Source: Candidatus Nitrosotalea sp. TS
GTDB taxonomy: Archaea; Thermoproteota; Nitrososphaeria; Nitrososphaerales; Nitrosopumilaceae
Length of the DNA: 64,000 bases
Assembly (NCBI RefSeq): GCF_011319465.1
Contig: NZ_RCMB01000002.1
Location: forward strand, 62,001-126,000
Reading direction: 5' to 3'
Below the pieces are notes generated by a model. It made no database searches and had not been told where the DNA came from. It was given only the letters and a program-made list of their open reading frames with translations. Positions 8,349 to 17,641 of the stretch are shown here, one piece after another. The translations under genes and the position numbers were made by a program. Numbering within the stretch: position 1 is the first letter of the stretch; each line of letters starts with the position of its first letter.

Positions 8349-11300
8349 CTACTCTATAGAGATTTGGATCTTTTGACCATCAAGATCTTCGTCTTTGTAA
8401 CTTTTGGCCTTGTCTGAAAATTCAACCCTTTTTACCCTTACAAGAAAGGCAAGTTCTGACTGCTTTTCGTTGACCATTGTGAGGGAATCCTCATCAAGGC
8501 CTTGGATGTATGCTGCATCCAAGACATCAGTTGGGTTGTATCCGCGCTCTTTTCTGAGCACCTGCAACCTTCTTGCTATGTCTCGAACCAGGCCGCGCGC
8601 CATCATCTCACGGTTTCTTGACGTGCTGATAAACACTATGAGCGAATCACGTCTTGCCATCGCATGGCCTTCTTTTTCTGTAAAATCTACTATAAAGTCA
8701 TCTCGGTCTAGCTCAATTTTGTTGCCGCCAAGATCAAAGCCAAATGTTCCATTTTTCAGTAATCCATCAACAATCACGGCAGGGTCCGTCTCTGAAAACT
8801 TTGCCACAAGGCTTCCCATCTCTTGTTTTGCTTTTGGACCTATCTTCTTTCGTTCAAGTTCGACCTTGGGTGTGATGGGCAATCCGGATTTTATCAGGTT
8901 TGATACAAGCTCAAGCCCTTCTGATTTTGGCAGCTCAATTATTTTGTATTTTTCTACATTGAGTTGTGATACAAGCAAGTCTGACAGGGATTCTAGTTTT
9001 TGTTTCTGTGATGGCTCCACGCAAATGATTGCTTCATTTAATGGCCATCTTCGTTTTAGTTTTCCCTTCATTCTTGCAGCTGCTGAAACTGATACTGCTT
9101 CTTTCATCAGGTCAAATGATTCTTCTATTTTTTCACTGACTAGTGATTGTTGTGGGGAGGGAAAGTCTTCCAAGAGTATGCTCTTTTTTTCAGAAAACAT
9201 TGTGGTGTACAGATACTGTGTTGTAAACGGGCAGATTGGATGAATCAGGACATCGATTGTTTTTAAAATCTCATACAATGTGGCATAGATTGCAAGCCTT
9301 CTTTCCCTTGATGATTCGTCTTCTGTCCACAGCTCCTCTCTTGTGATTGGGATGTACACCTGGCTTACAGAATTTATGATATAGTCATCTATTGCCCTTG
9401 CTGCTTCATGGAACCTGCATCTGTCTTGGGACTCTATTACAGATGAGATTAATTTTTGTAGCTTTGACAGAATCCAAATCTCTGGCTCTTTTAGGAGATT
9501 CCTGTCTTTTGCCCATTGTACTGTGAAAGTCTTGTCATACTTGTCGTATTCGCTATTTTGTTTCAGGTAAATGTGCAAGTGATAAAGTGTGCTGAGGATC
9601 TGGTATGGCCTTGAGACAAGCTCGTCTGTGCTAAAGTTGAGGGGCTCTATGGGGCTTGATTTCCACATGAAATACAGTCGAATCAAATCTACAGAATACT
9701 TGTTTAGCAGTTCAATTGCATCCAGAACATTTCCCTGACTCTTGCTCATCTTGTTGCCGTTTTTGTCAAGAACGTGTCCCTGGAACAGAAATGATTTGAA
9801 AGGTGCGATCGGCGCATCGTTGAATATCACGTTTTCAATTAGTAGTGTGTATGCCCATCCTCTTGTCTGGTCTATGCCTTCAGTAAGAAATGCCGCTGGG
9901 ATGTATTCTTGATAGTCGTTGTTTGAAAGTGACGCATATGGTGCAGCTCCGCTGTTGTGCCATGTATCCAAAACAAACTGCTCTCTTTCCATTTTCGATT
10001 TGCACTTGCCACAGCTTATCGCAACTTTATCTATCCATGGCCTATGCATCTCAAAATTTGGACCATCTGGAAGATCCGATGCTGCCTTTATGATGTCATC
10101 TCTTGAGAAGAACCATTTTTGGTTACCGCAATTTTTACAGTTCCAAAGGGGTAACGGGCAGCCCCAGATGCGCTCCCGTGAGATGCACCAAGGGTGTCTG
10201 TCCTTGATTATCTCGACAAACCTGTTTCTTGGCGGCTCAAAAAAATACTCGACACTCTCTGCTGCCTTTATTGCCTTGTCTCCTAGCCTGTCAAGAAAAT
10301 AAAAAAAGCCCCTTCTTGCAAGCCATAGCAGTTTGTGCTGTGATCTCCAGCACAATGGATATTGATGCTTTATCTTTCCTATTCTCACAAGGGCATTTTT
10401 TTCCTTGACTGCTGCAACTATCTTGTCATCTGCATCTCTTACAAAAAGTCCTGCAAAGGCACCTGCATCTTTTGTAAATTTTGCCTCGTCATTTATTGGG
10501 TTAAAAATTGGTATCTTTCTTTTTGTTGCAATCTCAAAATCTTCTTCGCCGTTTGCAGGTGACAGGTGGACAAGTCCGCTTCCTGTCTGCACATCAACAA
10601 AATTCTCTGACACTACGATGTGAAAATTGGGAAGAGTGGAACGCTCTTTGAGTCCTGGGATCTCGTCTAAAAGGGGATGGATGTATTTTTTTCCTTCAAG
10701 TGTAGAGCCCTTTACTTCCTTGATGACTGTGTGTTCTTCGACTCTGGCCTCTTTTACAAATTCTTCTAGTCTGCTTTTGCCTACAAGCCATGTCTCATCT
10801 CCAACTCTGACATGGACATAATCTTCATCTGGGTTTACTCCAACCATTGTATCCGTAACAAGTGTGAACGGCATTGTGGTCCAAACAATGAGGTATAGAT
10901 CCTCGTCTTGCATCTTGACCTTGTAGTACAGTGATGGGTCCTGAACTGTGTCATATCCTTGATTTACTTCGGCATGGCTCAGAGATGTCTGGCAGCTTGG
11001 ACAGTATGCCACAACCTTGTATGCTTCAGAAAGAATTCCGCTTTCGTGAGCTTTTTTTAGATATTTCCATTCTCGTTCGATATATTCGTCCTTGTATGTC
11101 CAGTATGCATTTTTTTGGATTAAATGACATTCCCAATAATTTGTCAGACTCTAGCCATTGCTCATTGAATCTGTGCACAATTTTTTTGCATTCTAAAACA
11201 ATTTTTTCAATTCCTGCAGATTCTATCACCTGTGACTTGCTTCCAGAAATGCCAAGTTCTTTTTCTGCCTGCAGCTCAACTGGGAAGGCCTTGCGTGTCC

Positions 11301-11549
11301 CATCCTGCATTGAAAATAATCTTGTAGCCCCGCAGAGTCATGTACCTGTACCACAAATCCTTCATTATTCTGCCGCGAAGATGTCCTGCATGTGGAGTTC
11401 CATTCATGGTGGGAGGGACCCTCGATGAAGACTGTTTTTTTTGTTTTATTTGGAGACTCGAAAATTAATTTTTCTAAATCGATGCCTGATAATTGTTGCT
11501 TGACCTCATCTTCCACCTTCTTTGGATTAAACTCGCTTGAAATCTGCAT
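8349..11549 (-). CDS. ileS: Isoleucyl-tRNA synthetase (frameshifted)
   Basis: Class I synthetase charging tRNA-Ile, about 1067 aa, normal for archaeal/eukaryotic-type IleRS. It starts [16 protein letters not shown]. The HIGH region is damaged by frame changes between about 11430 and 11020, where the text recovers as NAGWD-like then [16 protein letters not shown]. The CP1 editing domain, zinc-type CENCG-like segments, and the KMSKS motif ([11 protein letters not shown] at about 9745) are intact. The C-terminal anticodon-binding and extension domains follow to 8349. An isolated gene with 104 nt before the next upstream gene. Confidence 0.93.
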
Positions 11550-11653
11550 GGATAAGTGGCTATAATTTTACTGATTTTATAAAGGTACGATAGAACTGTA
11601 TTATCAGAAAAGTGAGTTTTGCTAAAAAATGCTTTCACTAGCTGTAATGTATG

Positions 11654-12052
11654 CTATGACCAGATTCTGATTGACCCTTTTTTGCATTTTTCGTACAGTC
11701 CAAGCTTGTACAGTTTTTTCTCTAGTTCCTTTTTGAGCTCTTTTGGCACAGCTATGTGGAGAGGAATGTCCTTGCCGTTCATCTCCCTGCCTGTAAATGC
11801 CTTTAGCTGTGCATTTATGTTCGGATCGTCTTTGATGTATGTCTTGACTTCGCCTAGGTGTCGTAGTGCGCCCTTCATGCCCTCTAAATCTGGGGTCTGT
11901 CCATCTCTTTCTTTTGGCTTTGGAAGACTCCTGTACTTTTCATCAAAATACTCTGGCATCTCTGCAATGTCGATGTGCGTTATTGTAATTCCTTGAGATT
12001 CCAAAGTGATAGCAAGAGAGTTTAGCATCTTTTGGTGCTCCGCAGACGTCAT
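11654..12052 (-). CDS. Small conserved protein, possible PD-(D/E)XK-like fold
   Basis: 132 aa, intact. The central part reads QTPDLEGMKGALRHLGEVKT: a PD, about 14 residues, then E-V-K, the spacing of the PD-(D/E)XK nuclease catalytic motif. The C-terminal half is basic (PKELKKELEKKLYKLG, then KKGSIRIW). No signal peptide. The family is not recognised. Nuclease relation is inferred from one short motif and may be coincidence. An alternative is a nucleic-acid-binding protein of unknown role. Confidence 0.6.
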   Translation of the reverse strand: MTSAEHQKMLNSLAITLESQGITITHIDIAEMPEYFDEKYRSLPKPKERDGQTPDLEGMKGALRHLGEVKTYIKDDPNINAQLKAFTGREMNGKDIPLHIAVPKELKKELEKKLYKLGLYEKCKKGSIRIWS

Positions 12053-12160
12053 GTTAGTAATATCTGAAAATGATTAAATTTAGATGTTGTTTGATTTTGG
12101 TTGTACTATCCCCTTCTAAATGATTGCCTATTTTTTGTTATTCTGTCAAAATCAAGAGAA

Positions 12161-12184
12161 GGGAAAAGTCCAACGTCTTTTCCC
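12161..12184. terminator. Hairpin downstream of the two-helix membrane protein gene
   Basis: GGGAAAAG (12161-12168) pairs perfectly with CTTTTCCC (12177-12184) around an 8-nt loop, followed by T-rich sequence on both strands. It sits 60 nt after the stop of the minus-strand gene 12245-12493. The neighbouring block 12200-12221 (CTCTACCGACGG overlapping GGTACCACGTAG) shares two exact 12-mers with other intergenic hairpin regions at 97-108 (opposite strand) and 7869-7880. Confidence 0.45.
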
Positions 12185-12244
12185 CATTTTTCTGTACGGC
12201 TCTACCGACGGTACCACGTAGCCTACTCAAACGCCCTGAAAGAG

Positions 12245-12493
12245 TCACCAATTCCACATGGGATTGACTCTAAAGATGAGTACTACGTATCCTATCAGAA
12301 CACCTGCCACGATCAAGCCAGCTGATTCGTAGAATGCGACAGGGTTGTTTCCGCCGCCGTATCCTCCAGCTTCTGGGTTGATGACAAAGATGGTCACAAA
12401 TACACATGCCAGCATTATGGCAACTGCTATTGGTATGTATTCATCGTGGCGTTTTCTTTGTTGGATTTTACCCGACGCGTCGTATGTTGACAT
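12245..12493 (-). CDS. Small two-helix membrane protein
   Basis: 82 aa. A charged N-terminus (KIQQRKRHDEY) is followed by a first helix at about 20-38 (IPIAVAIMLACVFVTIFVI), a glycine-rich loop (EAGGYGGGNNP) and a second helix at about 55-75 (SAGLIVAGVLIGYVVLIF), ending NPMWNW. No enzymatic motif. It could be an accessory subunit of a respiratory or ammonia-oxidation complex, but nothing proves it. A TATA-like ATATTTATG lies about 25 nt before the ATG, so the mRNA is probably leaderless. It is divergent from the Lrp regulator, whose operator could lie between them. Confidence 0.7.
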   Translation of the reverse strand: MSTYDASGKIQQRKRHDEYIPIAVAIMLACVFVTIFVINPEAGGYGGGNNPVAFYESAGLIVAGVLIGYVVLIFRVNPMWNW

Positions 12494-12590
12494 GTCTTAG
12501 GTACGTTGTACATAAATATAGGGATATGCCAATTTTTTAACACAAATGTCCAAGAAAATCCTTAATTATTGAACAAATATGCATAATTGT

Positions 12591-13037
12591 ATGGCAGTTG
12601 ACGATCTGGACAAACGCATACTAGAAGAACTATTGAAGAACTCAAAGCGTTCTTACCGCCAACTGGCAGACGAGCTTGCAATTGCACCGGGAACTGTTCT
12701 TAATAGAATAAAGAATATGGAGTCAAAGGGGATAATCAAGGGCTATACCATAATTGTGGATCAAGGAAAACTAAGTTCACAAATCGTTGCCTTGATTGAG
12801 ATAATTTCATCGGGAGGAAAACTGGAAGAGATGGGAAAAAAACTCTCCAAGTTCCCAAACATATACGGCGTCTATGAAACAACCGGATCACCTGACGCAA
12901 TCATACTTGGAAAATTCCGGGATACGGACGAGCTTGGAAAATTTGCAAGATATCTTTTGGGGCTGCCGTCTGTTAGCAGGACAAACACCCATGTGGTGCT
13001 AAATACCGTCAAAGAAGACTTTAGAGTTTTGCTGTGA
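12591..13037 (+). CDS. Lrp/AsnC-family transcription regulator
   Basis: 148 aa from ATG 12591 (MAVDDLDKRILEELLKNSKR); the ATG 12 nt earlier is less likely. The N-terminal winged helix (YRQLADELAIAPGTVLNRI, IIKGYT) is followed by the ligand-binding RAM/AsnC domain (ALIEIISSGGKLEEMGKKL, YGVYETTGSPDAIILGKF, HVVLNTVKEDF). Proteins of this class usually form octamers and respond to amino acids or related metabolites. The target is unknown; the divergent small membrane protein is the nearest candidate. Intact frame. Confidence 0.9.
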   Translation: MAVDDLDKRILEELLKNSKRSYRQLADELAIAPGTVLNRIKNMESKGIIKGYTIIVDQGKLSSQIVALIEIISSGGKLEEMGKKLSKFPNIYGVYETTGSPDAIILGKFRDTDELGKFARYLLGLPSVSRTNTHVVLNTVKEDFRVLL

Positions 13038-13057
13038 ATTGCTTCTAAGATATAGTA

Positions 13058-14229
13058 CTAGCTCAGTGCTATTTTTGAATCGACCTTGATGTGTATCTTC
13101 TCACCTGTATGCTGGTGATCATTGTAAATCATCTTGGTCTTGATTCCTTTTTTGTTCAGGTATCCTTCAAGCAAAAGCGCCCAAGGGATAGAGTGTCCGC
13201 TGTTCATCTTGGATTCTATTACAAAGTGATTGCCCTGCGACTCGTATTTGAGATGCCCGAACATGTGATATCCAACGTAGAGTCAACAAGTGAAATTATT
13301 TCGTCAAGTGTCTTTGATTGTATGTCAAGCCCATTTTTCTCCAAAAATACCATGAGGTCAATTCCCTTGCCTTTTGAGTTTAGCATTGAATTTAACACAA
13401 ATCCAAGTCCATTTTCATTTACCAGTTGCACTACCTTGAGGGTCTCTTGTGCGTCTGACTTGGTCATATCTGACAAATTGTTGACCTTGATGCCGCTCTT
13501 CCAGGCATGCTCAAATGTCTTGACCTGGTTTGTACCAAGCACATCTGTTGACAGAAATATCGCGCCCTTGCCATTGCTGCTGTTAATCATTAGAATCTCA
13601 GAATCGTCAAAAGTAATCATGTTTTGGGAAACCTCTGCAGTCTTGATCTTGATCTCAGACGGCAGGTTGTGGAATGTTTCTGTTCCTACAAGATTTGACG
13701 GAATTATTATCTTGACATCAATATTTCTTCTCAGAGCTACCAAGAGCTCATCTTTGCACTGGGAGATGAGGCCGAGTCCCCATGAATCAATTATTGCATG
13801 AATCGATGTCTTGGAGCCTTCTATCATTGTCTGGAATTGTTTGAATACGTAATTCTGGGCAAGGTGGAAATATCTTTTTTCTTCTGAGCCTCTTGCCTTT
13901 TTACTGTCCTCGCTGAGTCGCTTTAGTTTGGTAGTAAGACTGTTCATTGCGTTGACACGGTTTATCTGCTCCTGTATGATTTCATCAAATGCGTCTTCTG
14001 GTGCAATGGCCGTGCACATTATCGGCTTGCTTTTTGATATTATTGCAATCTTCTTTTTTTCAAGTTTTAGTAATGTAGGATATACCTTGGTTCTTGGCAG
14101 GTCGGAATAATATGCAAGCTCGCTTGCGGAAATCGTGCCTTTTGTAATCAACGTGACATAGGCCTGTGCTTCGTATTTGCTCAGACCAAACTCTTCCAAG
14201 CTTACTGCTAAATCCTGTCCCTTGACCAT
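13058..14229 (-). CDS. TrmB-family regulator with C-terminal extension (frameshifted)
   Basis: N-terminal TrmB winged helix (LSKYEAQAYVTLITKG, SASELAYYSDLPRTKVYPTL), then a coiled-coil linker and a phospholipase-D-like/TrmB regulatory domain (SIHAIIDSWGLGLISQC, VKIIIPSNLVG, ILMINSSNGKGAIFLSTD). A frame change near 13262 hides the end, which continues HMFGHLKYESQGNHFVIES, WALLLEGYLNKKGIKTKM, IHIKVDSKIALS to 13058. About 390 aa in total. TrmB proteins sense sugars or other small molecules in other archaea. It is divergent from the Cdv division operon across about 150 bp, so it may control itself, that operon, or both. Confidence 0.88.
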
Positions 14230-14318
14230 GCATGAAATTGGCTACTTGCAAGGTAAGCTCAATAGCTAAATTCATTGAACAAAGGTTAGAAAAAATACTA
14301 AGCTGTATCTCCGGACGG

Positions 14319-14349
14319 TGTTACTGTGGTGACACTAGTTGTCGTAACA
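14319..14349. promoter_or_regulatory. Inverted repeat in the TrmB/Cdv intergenic region
   Basis: TGTTAC (14319-14324) and GTAACA (14344-14349) are perfect 6-bp arms around a 19-nt spacer that itself contains ACTAGT. The position between two divergent genes, next to a palindromic TATA region, makes it a candidate operator. Arms are short, so chance is possible. Confidence 0.3.
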
Positions 14350-14352
14350 TGG

Positions 14353-14368
14353 TTTTGATATATCAAAA
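14353..14368 (+). promoter_or_regulatory. Palindromic TATA promoter of the Cdv operon
   Basis: TTTTGATATATCAAAA is a perfect 16-bp palindrome. Its GATATATC core lies 24-31 nt before the ATG at 14388, the TATA position expected for a leaderless transcript starting at the ATG. A palindromic TATA can be read both ways or can bind a dimeric repressor, so it may serve both this operon and the divergent TrmB gene. Confidence 0.55.
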
Positions 14369-14387
14369 TCCTACCTTGTAATTGAAA

Positions 14388-14966
14388 ATGACAACTCAAT
14401 CAAAATGGGTAATAGAAGATGAGACTAAAAATCAGGTTGTCCGTGCAAGTACAATCAAACCAAGACTGGACTATGCAACAGAGACAGTCGATGGTATCCT
14501 TGAAGTCCTGGTACAAAAAAGGCGCGACTTGAACGAGTCAAACGTGTCACTATACAGAAGGTCTGATGGCACTGCAGAATCGCTCAAAGCACTTGAAAGC
14601 GAAGTGCGGCGCGAGCTTGAAATCTCATATGCCGTAGAGTCGCTAAGGCAGGTAAGGCGAAGCCTTGACTCCATTGCCGGCATGGGAAATGTTCCTGCAG
14701 GTCTTGCACCTACCATATCTCTTGTAAGAATAGTCAGGTCAAGAATGCTCTCCTTGCTGCCTGCAACTGATTTTGAGCTTGGCGAGCTATCCCTTGTCCT
14801 GTCTGGGGTCATAATAGATGCGGCGCACCTTGCAAGCGCCTGTCTTGACTTTGAGAAGGCAAATGAGGAATCAAGAAGGCTGCTAGATGAAGCTAAATTG
14901 ATTGCCGACTCTAAAATATACAAGCAGTTCCCTAATCTAGATTTCCTGCAAGGCCTCTCATGTTGA
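14388..14966 (+). CDS. cdvB: ESCRT-III-like cell-division protein (CdvB family)
   Basis: 192 aa from ATG 14388 (MTTQSKWVIEDETKNQV); a TTG 6 nt earlier is possible. It has the ESCRT-III core: a basic first helix (STIKPRLDYATETVDGILEV, then LVQKRRDLNES), a second helix (AVESLRQVRRSLDSIAGM), the hydrophobic LAPTISLVRIVRSRMLSLLP segment and an acidic later helix (CLDFEKANEESRRLLDEAK). ESCRT-III polymers constrict the membrane in archaeal division. It ends soon after the core (FPNLDFLQGLSC) and shows no winged-helix or proline-rich MIM tail. Its stop overlaps the next start by 7 nt, and CdvC is two genes downstream. Confidence 0.88.
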   Translation: MTTQSKWVIEDETKNQVVRASTIKPRLDYATETVDGILEVLVQKRRDLNESNVSLYRRSDGTAESLKALESEVRRELEISYAVESLRQVRRSLDSIAGMGNVPAGLAPTISLVRIVRSRMLSLLPATDFELGELSLVLSGVIIDAAHLASACLDFEKANEESRRLLDEAKLIADSKIYKQFPNLDFLQGLSC

Positions 14967-15529
14967 ATTTTTCAGGAGATGGCACAGAGCAGGATCTATC
15001 TCATCCTCTTTTTAGAATAAAGACGCTATCGTCAAAGATCGAGCAAAAAATTGCACAAAAAGACAAGGGAGATGATGGTTTTATTGATACGCTCTCAGTT
15101 GAGGAATTAAAGGACCTGCGACAGGTGATTCTTGCATCTGAATACCTGCTTACAAAATATCAGGATAAAAAAGACCTCAAGGTCTTCCTCGAGGAGTTTA
15201 TTGGAATAATCATGCATGCCACAAACTCTGTCAACGGATTGAGGGACGAACTAGAAGACTTGGTAATATCCGCAGAGGTCGCCCTGCAGCAGATTCACAC
15301 GCTGCACGATGATGTGACCCAGACTTTGACCCTTGGACGGGGGTCTCAAACAAAACTTGATGACTTTAGGCTGTCCCGCGCATCTACAATCCCATTGCTA
15401 AGAGAGCCTGTTGCCTCGCCTGCTATTGAGGCGCCTGCTGTAACACAGCCAAGTTCAATTAATTTAACAAATCCTACTAGACGAGTTCACACCAGTGATT
15501 ACCTAACAAGAACCGAAGTGGAGATTTAG
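14960..15529 (+). CDS. Helical Cdv-operon protein of unknown role
   Basis: 189 aa. Translationally coupled to the ESCRT-III gene (7-nt overlap) and 11 nt before cdvC. Almost all helix with heptad character (LFRIKTLSSKIEQKIAQK, LEEFIGIIMHATNSVNGLRD, LEDLVISAEVALQQIHTLHD), then a Thr/Ser linker and a proline-rich stretch (IPLLREPVASP, IEAPAVTQP) ending in a charged tail (SDYLTRTEVEI). It has no PRC-barrel, so it is not CdvA. The proline-rich stretch resembles MIM2 peptides that bind MIT domains, and the next gene encodes an MIT ATPase. I infer an adaptor between the ESCRT-III polymer and CdvC. It could also be a very divergent ESCRT-III protein. Confidence 0.75.
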   Translation: MLNFSGDGTEQDLSHPLFRIKTLSSKIEQKIAQKDKGDDGFIDTLSVEELKDLRQVILASEYLLTKYQDKKDLKVFLEEFIGIIMHATNSVNGLRDELEDLVISAEVALQQIHTLHDDVTQTLTLGRGSQTKLDDFRLSRASTIPLLREPVASPAIEAPAVTQPSSINLTNPTRRVHTSDYLTRTEVEI

Positions 15530-15540
15530 TTGATAATATT

Positions 15541-16726
15541 ATGAGCCTAGCCCCGCAAGAATTAGAAAATAGTGCAAGTAGATTTGCTGCGGAAGCCATA
15601 AAGCTTGACTCTCAAGGAGCACGCGGCATGGCAATATCTAACTATCAGAGGGCAATCGAATCTCTAACAAAACTAATCCATCTATATCCTGAAAACAAAC
15701 TAAACAGAGTATATCAGGAACGTGTTGCCGCATATCAGAACCGTATCAAGGCACTGCAACTGAATAACGTGGAAGTAGAGCCGGCAGTTGATCCAAAAGC
15801 AACCCCTGAAGAGCAGAAGCAGTCTCTGGCAAAAAATGAACTTGACTCGCTGATAATGAAGGAAAAGCCAAACGTCAGCTGGGCCGAAGTAATTGGCCTC
15901 GATGATGCAAAAAACGCACTCCGAGAATCTATTGTTTATCCTGCCAAGCGTCCAGACCTGTTTCCACTTGGTTGGCCCAGAGGAATTTTGCTTTATGGTC
16001 CTCCGGGATGTGGCAAGACCGTACTTGCGGCAGCTACTGCAAGCGAGATTGACGGATATTTCATTAATGTAGATGCGGCATCCATGATGAGCAAATGGTT
16101 GGGTGAGGCAGAAAAAAATGTCTCAAAATTATTTACCATGGCAAGAGGAATGGCTGAAAAAGAGGGATTGCCAGTAATATTGTTCATAGATGAAGTGGAT
16201 TCACTTCTTGGAAACCGCAACAGCGAGATAGGCGGAGAGATTAGAGTCAAAAACCAATTCTTGACCGAGATGGACGGCATCAACGGAAAAGGAAAAGATC
16301 TCAAACTCTATGTCATAGGGGCAACCAACAAACCCTGGAGTCTTGACTGGCCATTTCTTAGACGATTCACAAAGAGAGTCTATGTATCACTTCCGACACT
16401 AGAGGCGCGAGTCAACCTCTTTGAGCTATATACTGCACCGCTTCAAAAGGAGGAAAAGGCAAAACCTGCCGAGCTTGCAAAACTTGCAGACGGATACAGC
16501 GCAAGTGACATCAAAGACATTTGCCAGTCTGCACAGCTAATGGTTGTAAACGATTTGTTTCATTCGCCCGCATTTCAGGATCCCTGTAGTTGGAGAATCC
16601 CCGCCACAGCCACGTCAGATTACCATGTCTGACTTTAAAGAAATCATAACAAGACGAAAGCCAAGTGTAAGCATGGAAATGATTCGCGCCTATTACAAGT
16701 GGAGCGACCAGTTCAAGGCACTGTAG
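15541..16726 (+). CDS. cdvC: CdvC, Vps4-type AAA ATPase (3' frameshift)
   Basis: Disassembles ESCRT-III filaments during division. The MIT three-helix domain is at about 5-75 ([20 protein letters not shown]). The AAA core has Walker A GPPGCGKT at 153-160, Walker [10 protein letters not shown] at 212-220, the second region of homology IGATNKPW and the arginine-finger region [12 protein letters not shown] frame change near 16590 hides the end. The continuing frame reads [17 protein letters not shown] then [15 protein letters not shown] with stop at 16726, the conserved Vps4 C-terminal helix. About 395 aa. Last gene of the three-gene division operon. Confidence 0.94.
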
Positions 16727-16855
16727 GTTTTACTATTCTGGTTCAAAAATCTTGTAAGTTCCAGACAAGGGCAATAAACTGACTGAACAATTCTTAGTGG
16801 ATATTATCTTCACATTAATCGCAGGTCTTACAGGATTCTAATTACTGATGCCCTG

Positions 16856-16878
16856 TCCTAGGGGGGAGGATATATTTT
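16856..16878 (+). promoter_or_regulatory. G-tract operator overlapping the TATA box of the metal-efflux operon
   Basis: TCCTA-GGGGGG-AGGA (16856-16870) has inverted TCCT/AGGA arms around a run of six G. This matches the architecture known for RcnR-type operators (ACT-G6-N-AGT). It runs directly into TATATTTT (16871-16878), about 45 nt before the exporter start. A CsoR/RcnR-family repressor is encoded in the same operon, so repression by blocking TBP is the natural model. The match is by architecture, not by identical sequence. Confidence 0.6.
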
Positions 16879-16922
16879 TTAGGAACTTATTTTCAATTTT
16901 AATTCAAGGAACACATGTTTGA

Positions 16923-17588
16923 ATGATTGGCCTTCTTCCCTACGTGATAGGAGCCGCGGTAGTTGGAATACTGCACATGTCAGCGCCTGACCATTGGGTT
17001 ACACTTTGTGTCCTTGCAAGGAACAAACAGTGGGCACCCAAAAAGCTATTCGGAATATCATTTGTAGCGGCAGTCGGTCATGTGGGCCTGTCTGTTGTTA
17101 TGGGTCTTGCAGTAGTAATTCTTGGTCTCGTATTCTCACACTTGATTTCATACTATCTTGATACTGGAATTGGAATTATCATGGTTGGGGCGGGGCTAAT
17201 CGTCGGGATCAAACCACTTGTCGTAAAAAGAGACCATCATCATGACCACGGACATGAACACAATATCGATACTCATGATAATGAAGTCAAGGAAGGTGTT
17301 GGCAAACTGACCCAGGGAATGGGGTATTTTGCTGTTCTAGGAGCTGCTCTTTCGCCTGATCCTAGCATTATACCAATTTATCTTTCAGCAATATCAGCGG
17401 GGTTCTATTTTGCGTTGGAGCTATCTGCAGTGTTTGCAATTGCTTCGATTCTAACACTCTTGCTTTTAGTCAAGCTCGGTACAGTGGGACTTGCAAAAAC
17501 CTTCGAGAAAATTCCAGAAAAATACAATGACTCACTAGTAGGTTTTGTAATTGCTGCCATAGGAGTTTATGTTCTTGTTGCCAGATAG
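16923..17588 (+). CDS. NicO-type divalent metal exporter
   Basis: 221 aa integral membrane protein with about six helices (LLPYVIGAAVVGILHMSAP, LFGISFVAAVGHVGLSVVMG, GIGIIMVGAGLIVGI, then after the loop GYFAVLGAALSPDPSIIPIY and others). The cytoplasmic loop is histidine-rich (HHHDHGHEHNIDTHD), and the H-x3-D pair HMSAPDHW in helix 1 fits the HX4D-like motif of RcnA/NicO transporters. It probably exports nickel or cobalt (or another soft divalent metal). The regulator gene follows after 53 nt, and a G-tract operator precedes. Intact. Confidence 0.85.
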   Translation: MIGLLPYVIGAAVVGILHMSAPDHWVTLCVLARNKQWAPKKLFGISFVAAVGHVGLSVVMGLAVVILGLVFSHLISYYLDTGIGIIMVGAGLIVGIKPLVVKRDHHHDHGHEHNIDTHDNEVKEGVGKLTQGMGYFAVLGAALSPDPSIIPIYLSAISAGFYFALELSAVFAIASILTLLLLVKLGTVGLAKTFEKIPEKYNDSLVGFVIAAIGVYVLVAR

Positions 17589-17641
17589 GTTGGATAAACC
17601 ATCCAATTAGATAAATATCTCAATAGGTACAAAATAGATCA

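Noticed and set aside
8404-9243. Long plus-strand frame (279 codons) inside ileS
   Set aside because: It is the shadow of IleRS C-terminal sequence; Ser/Phe-rich and without domain.
12101-12325. Plus-strand 74-codon frame across the hairpin region
   Set aside because: It overlaps a structured intergenic region and the antisense of the two-helix membrane protein; no protein pattern.
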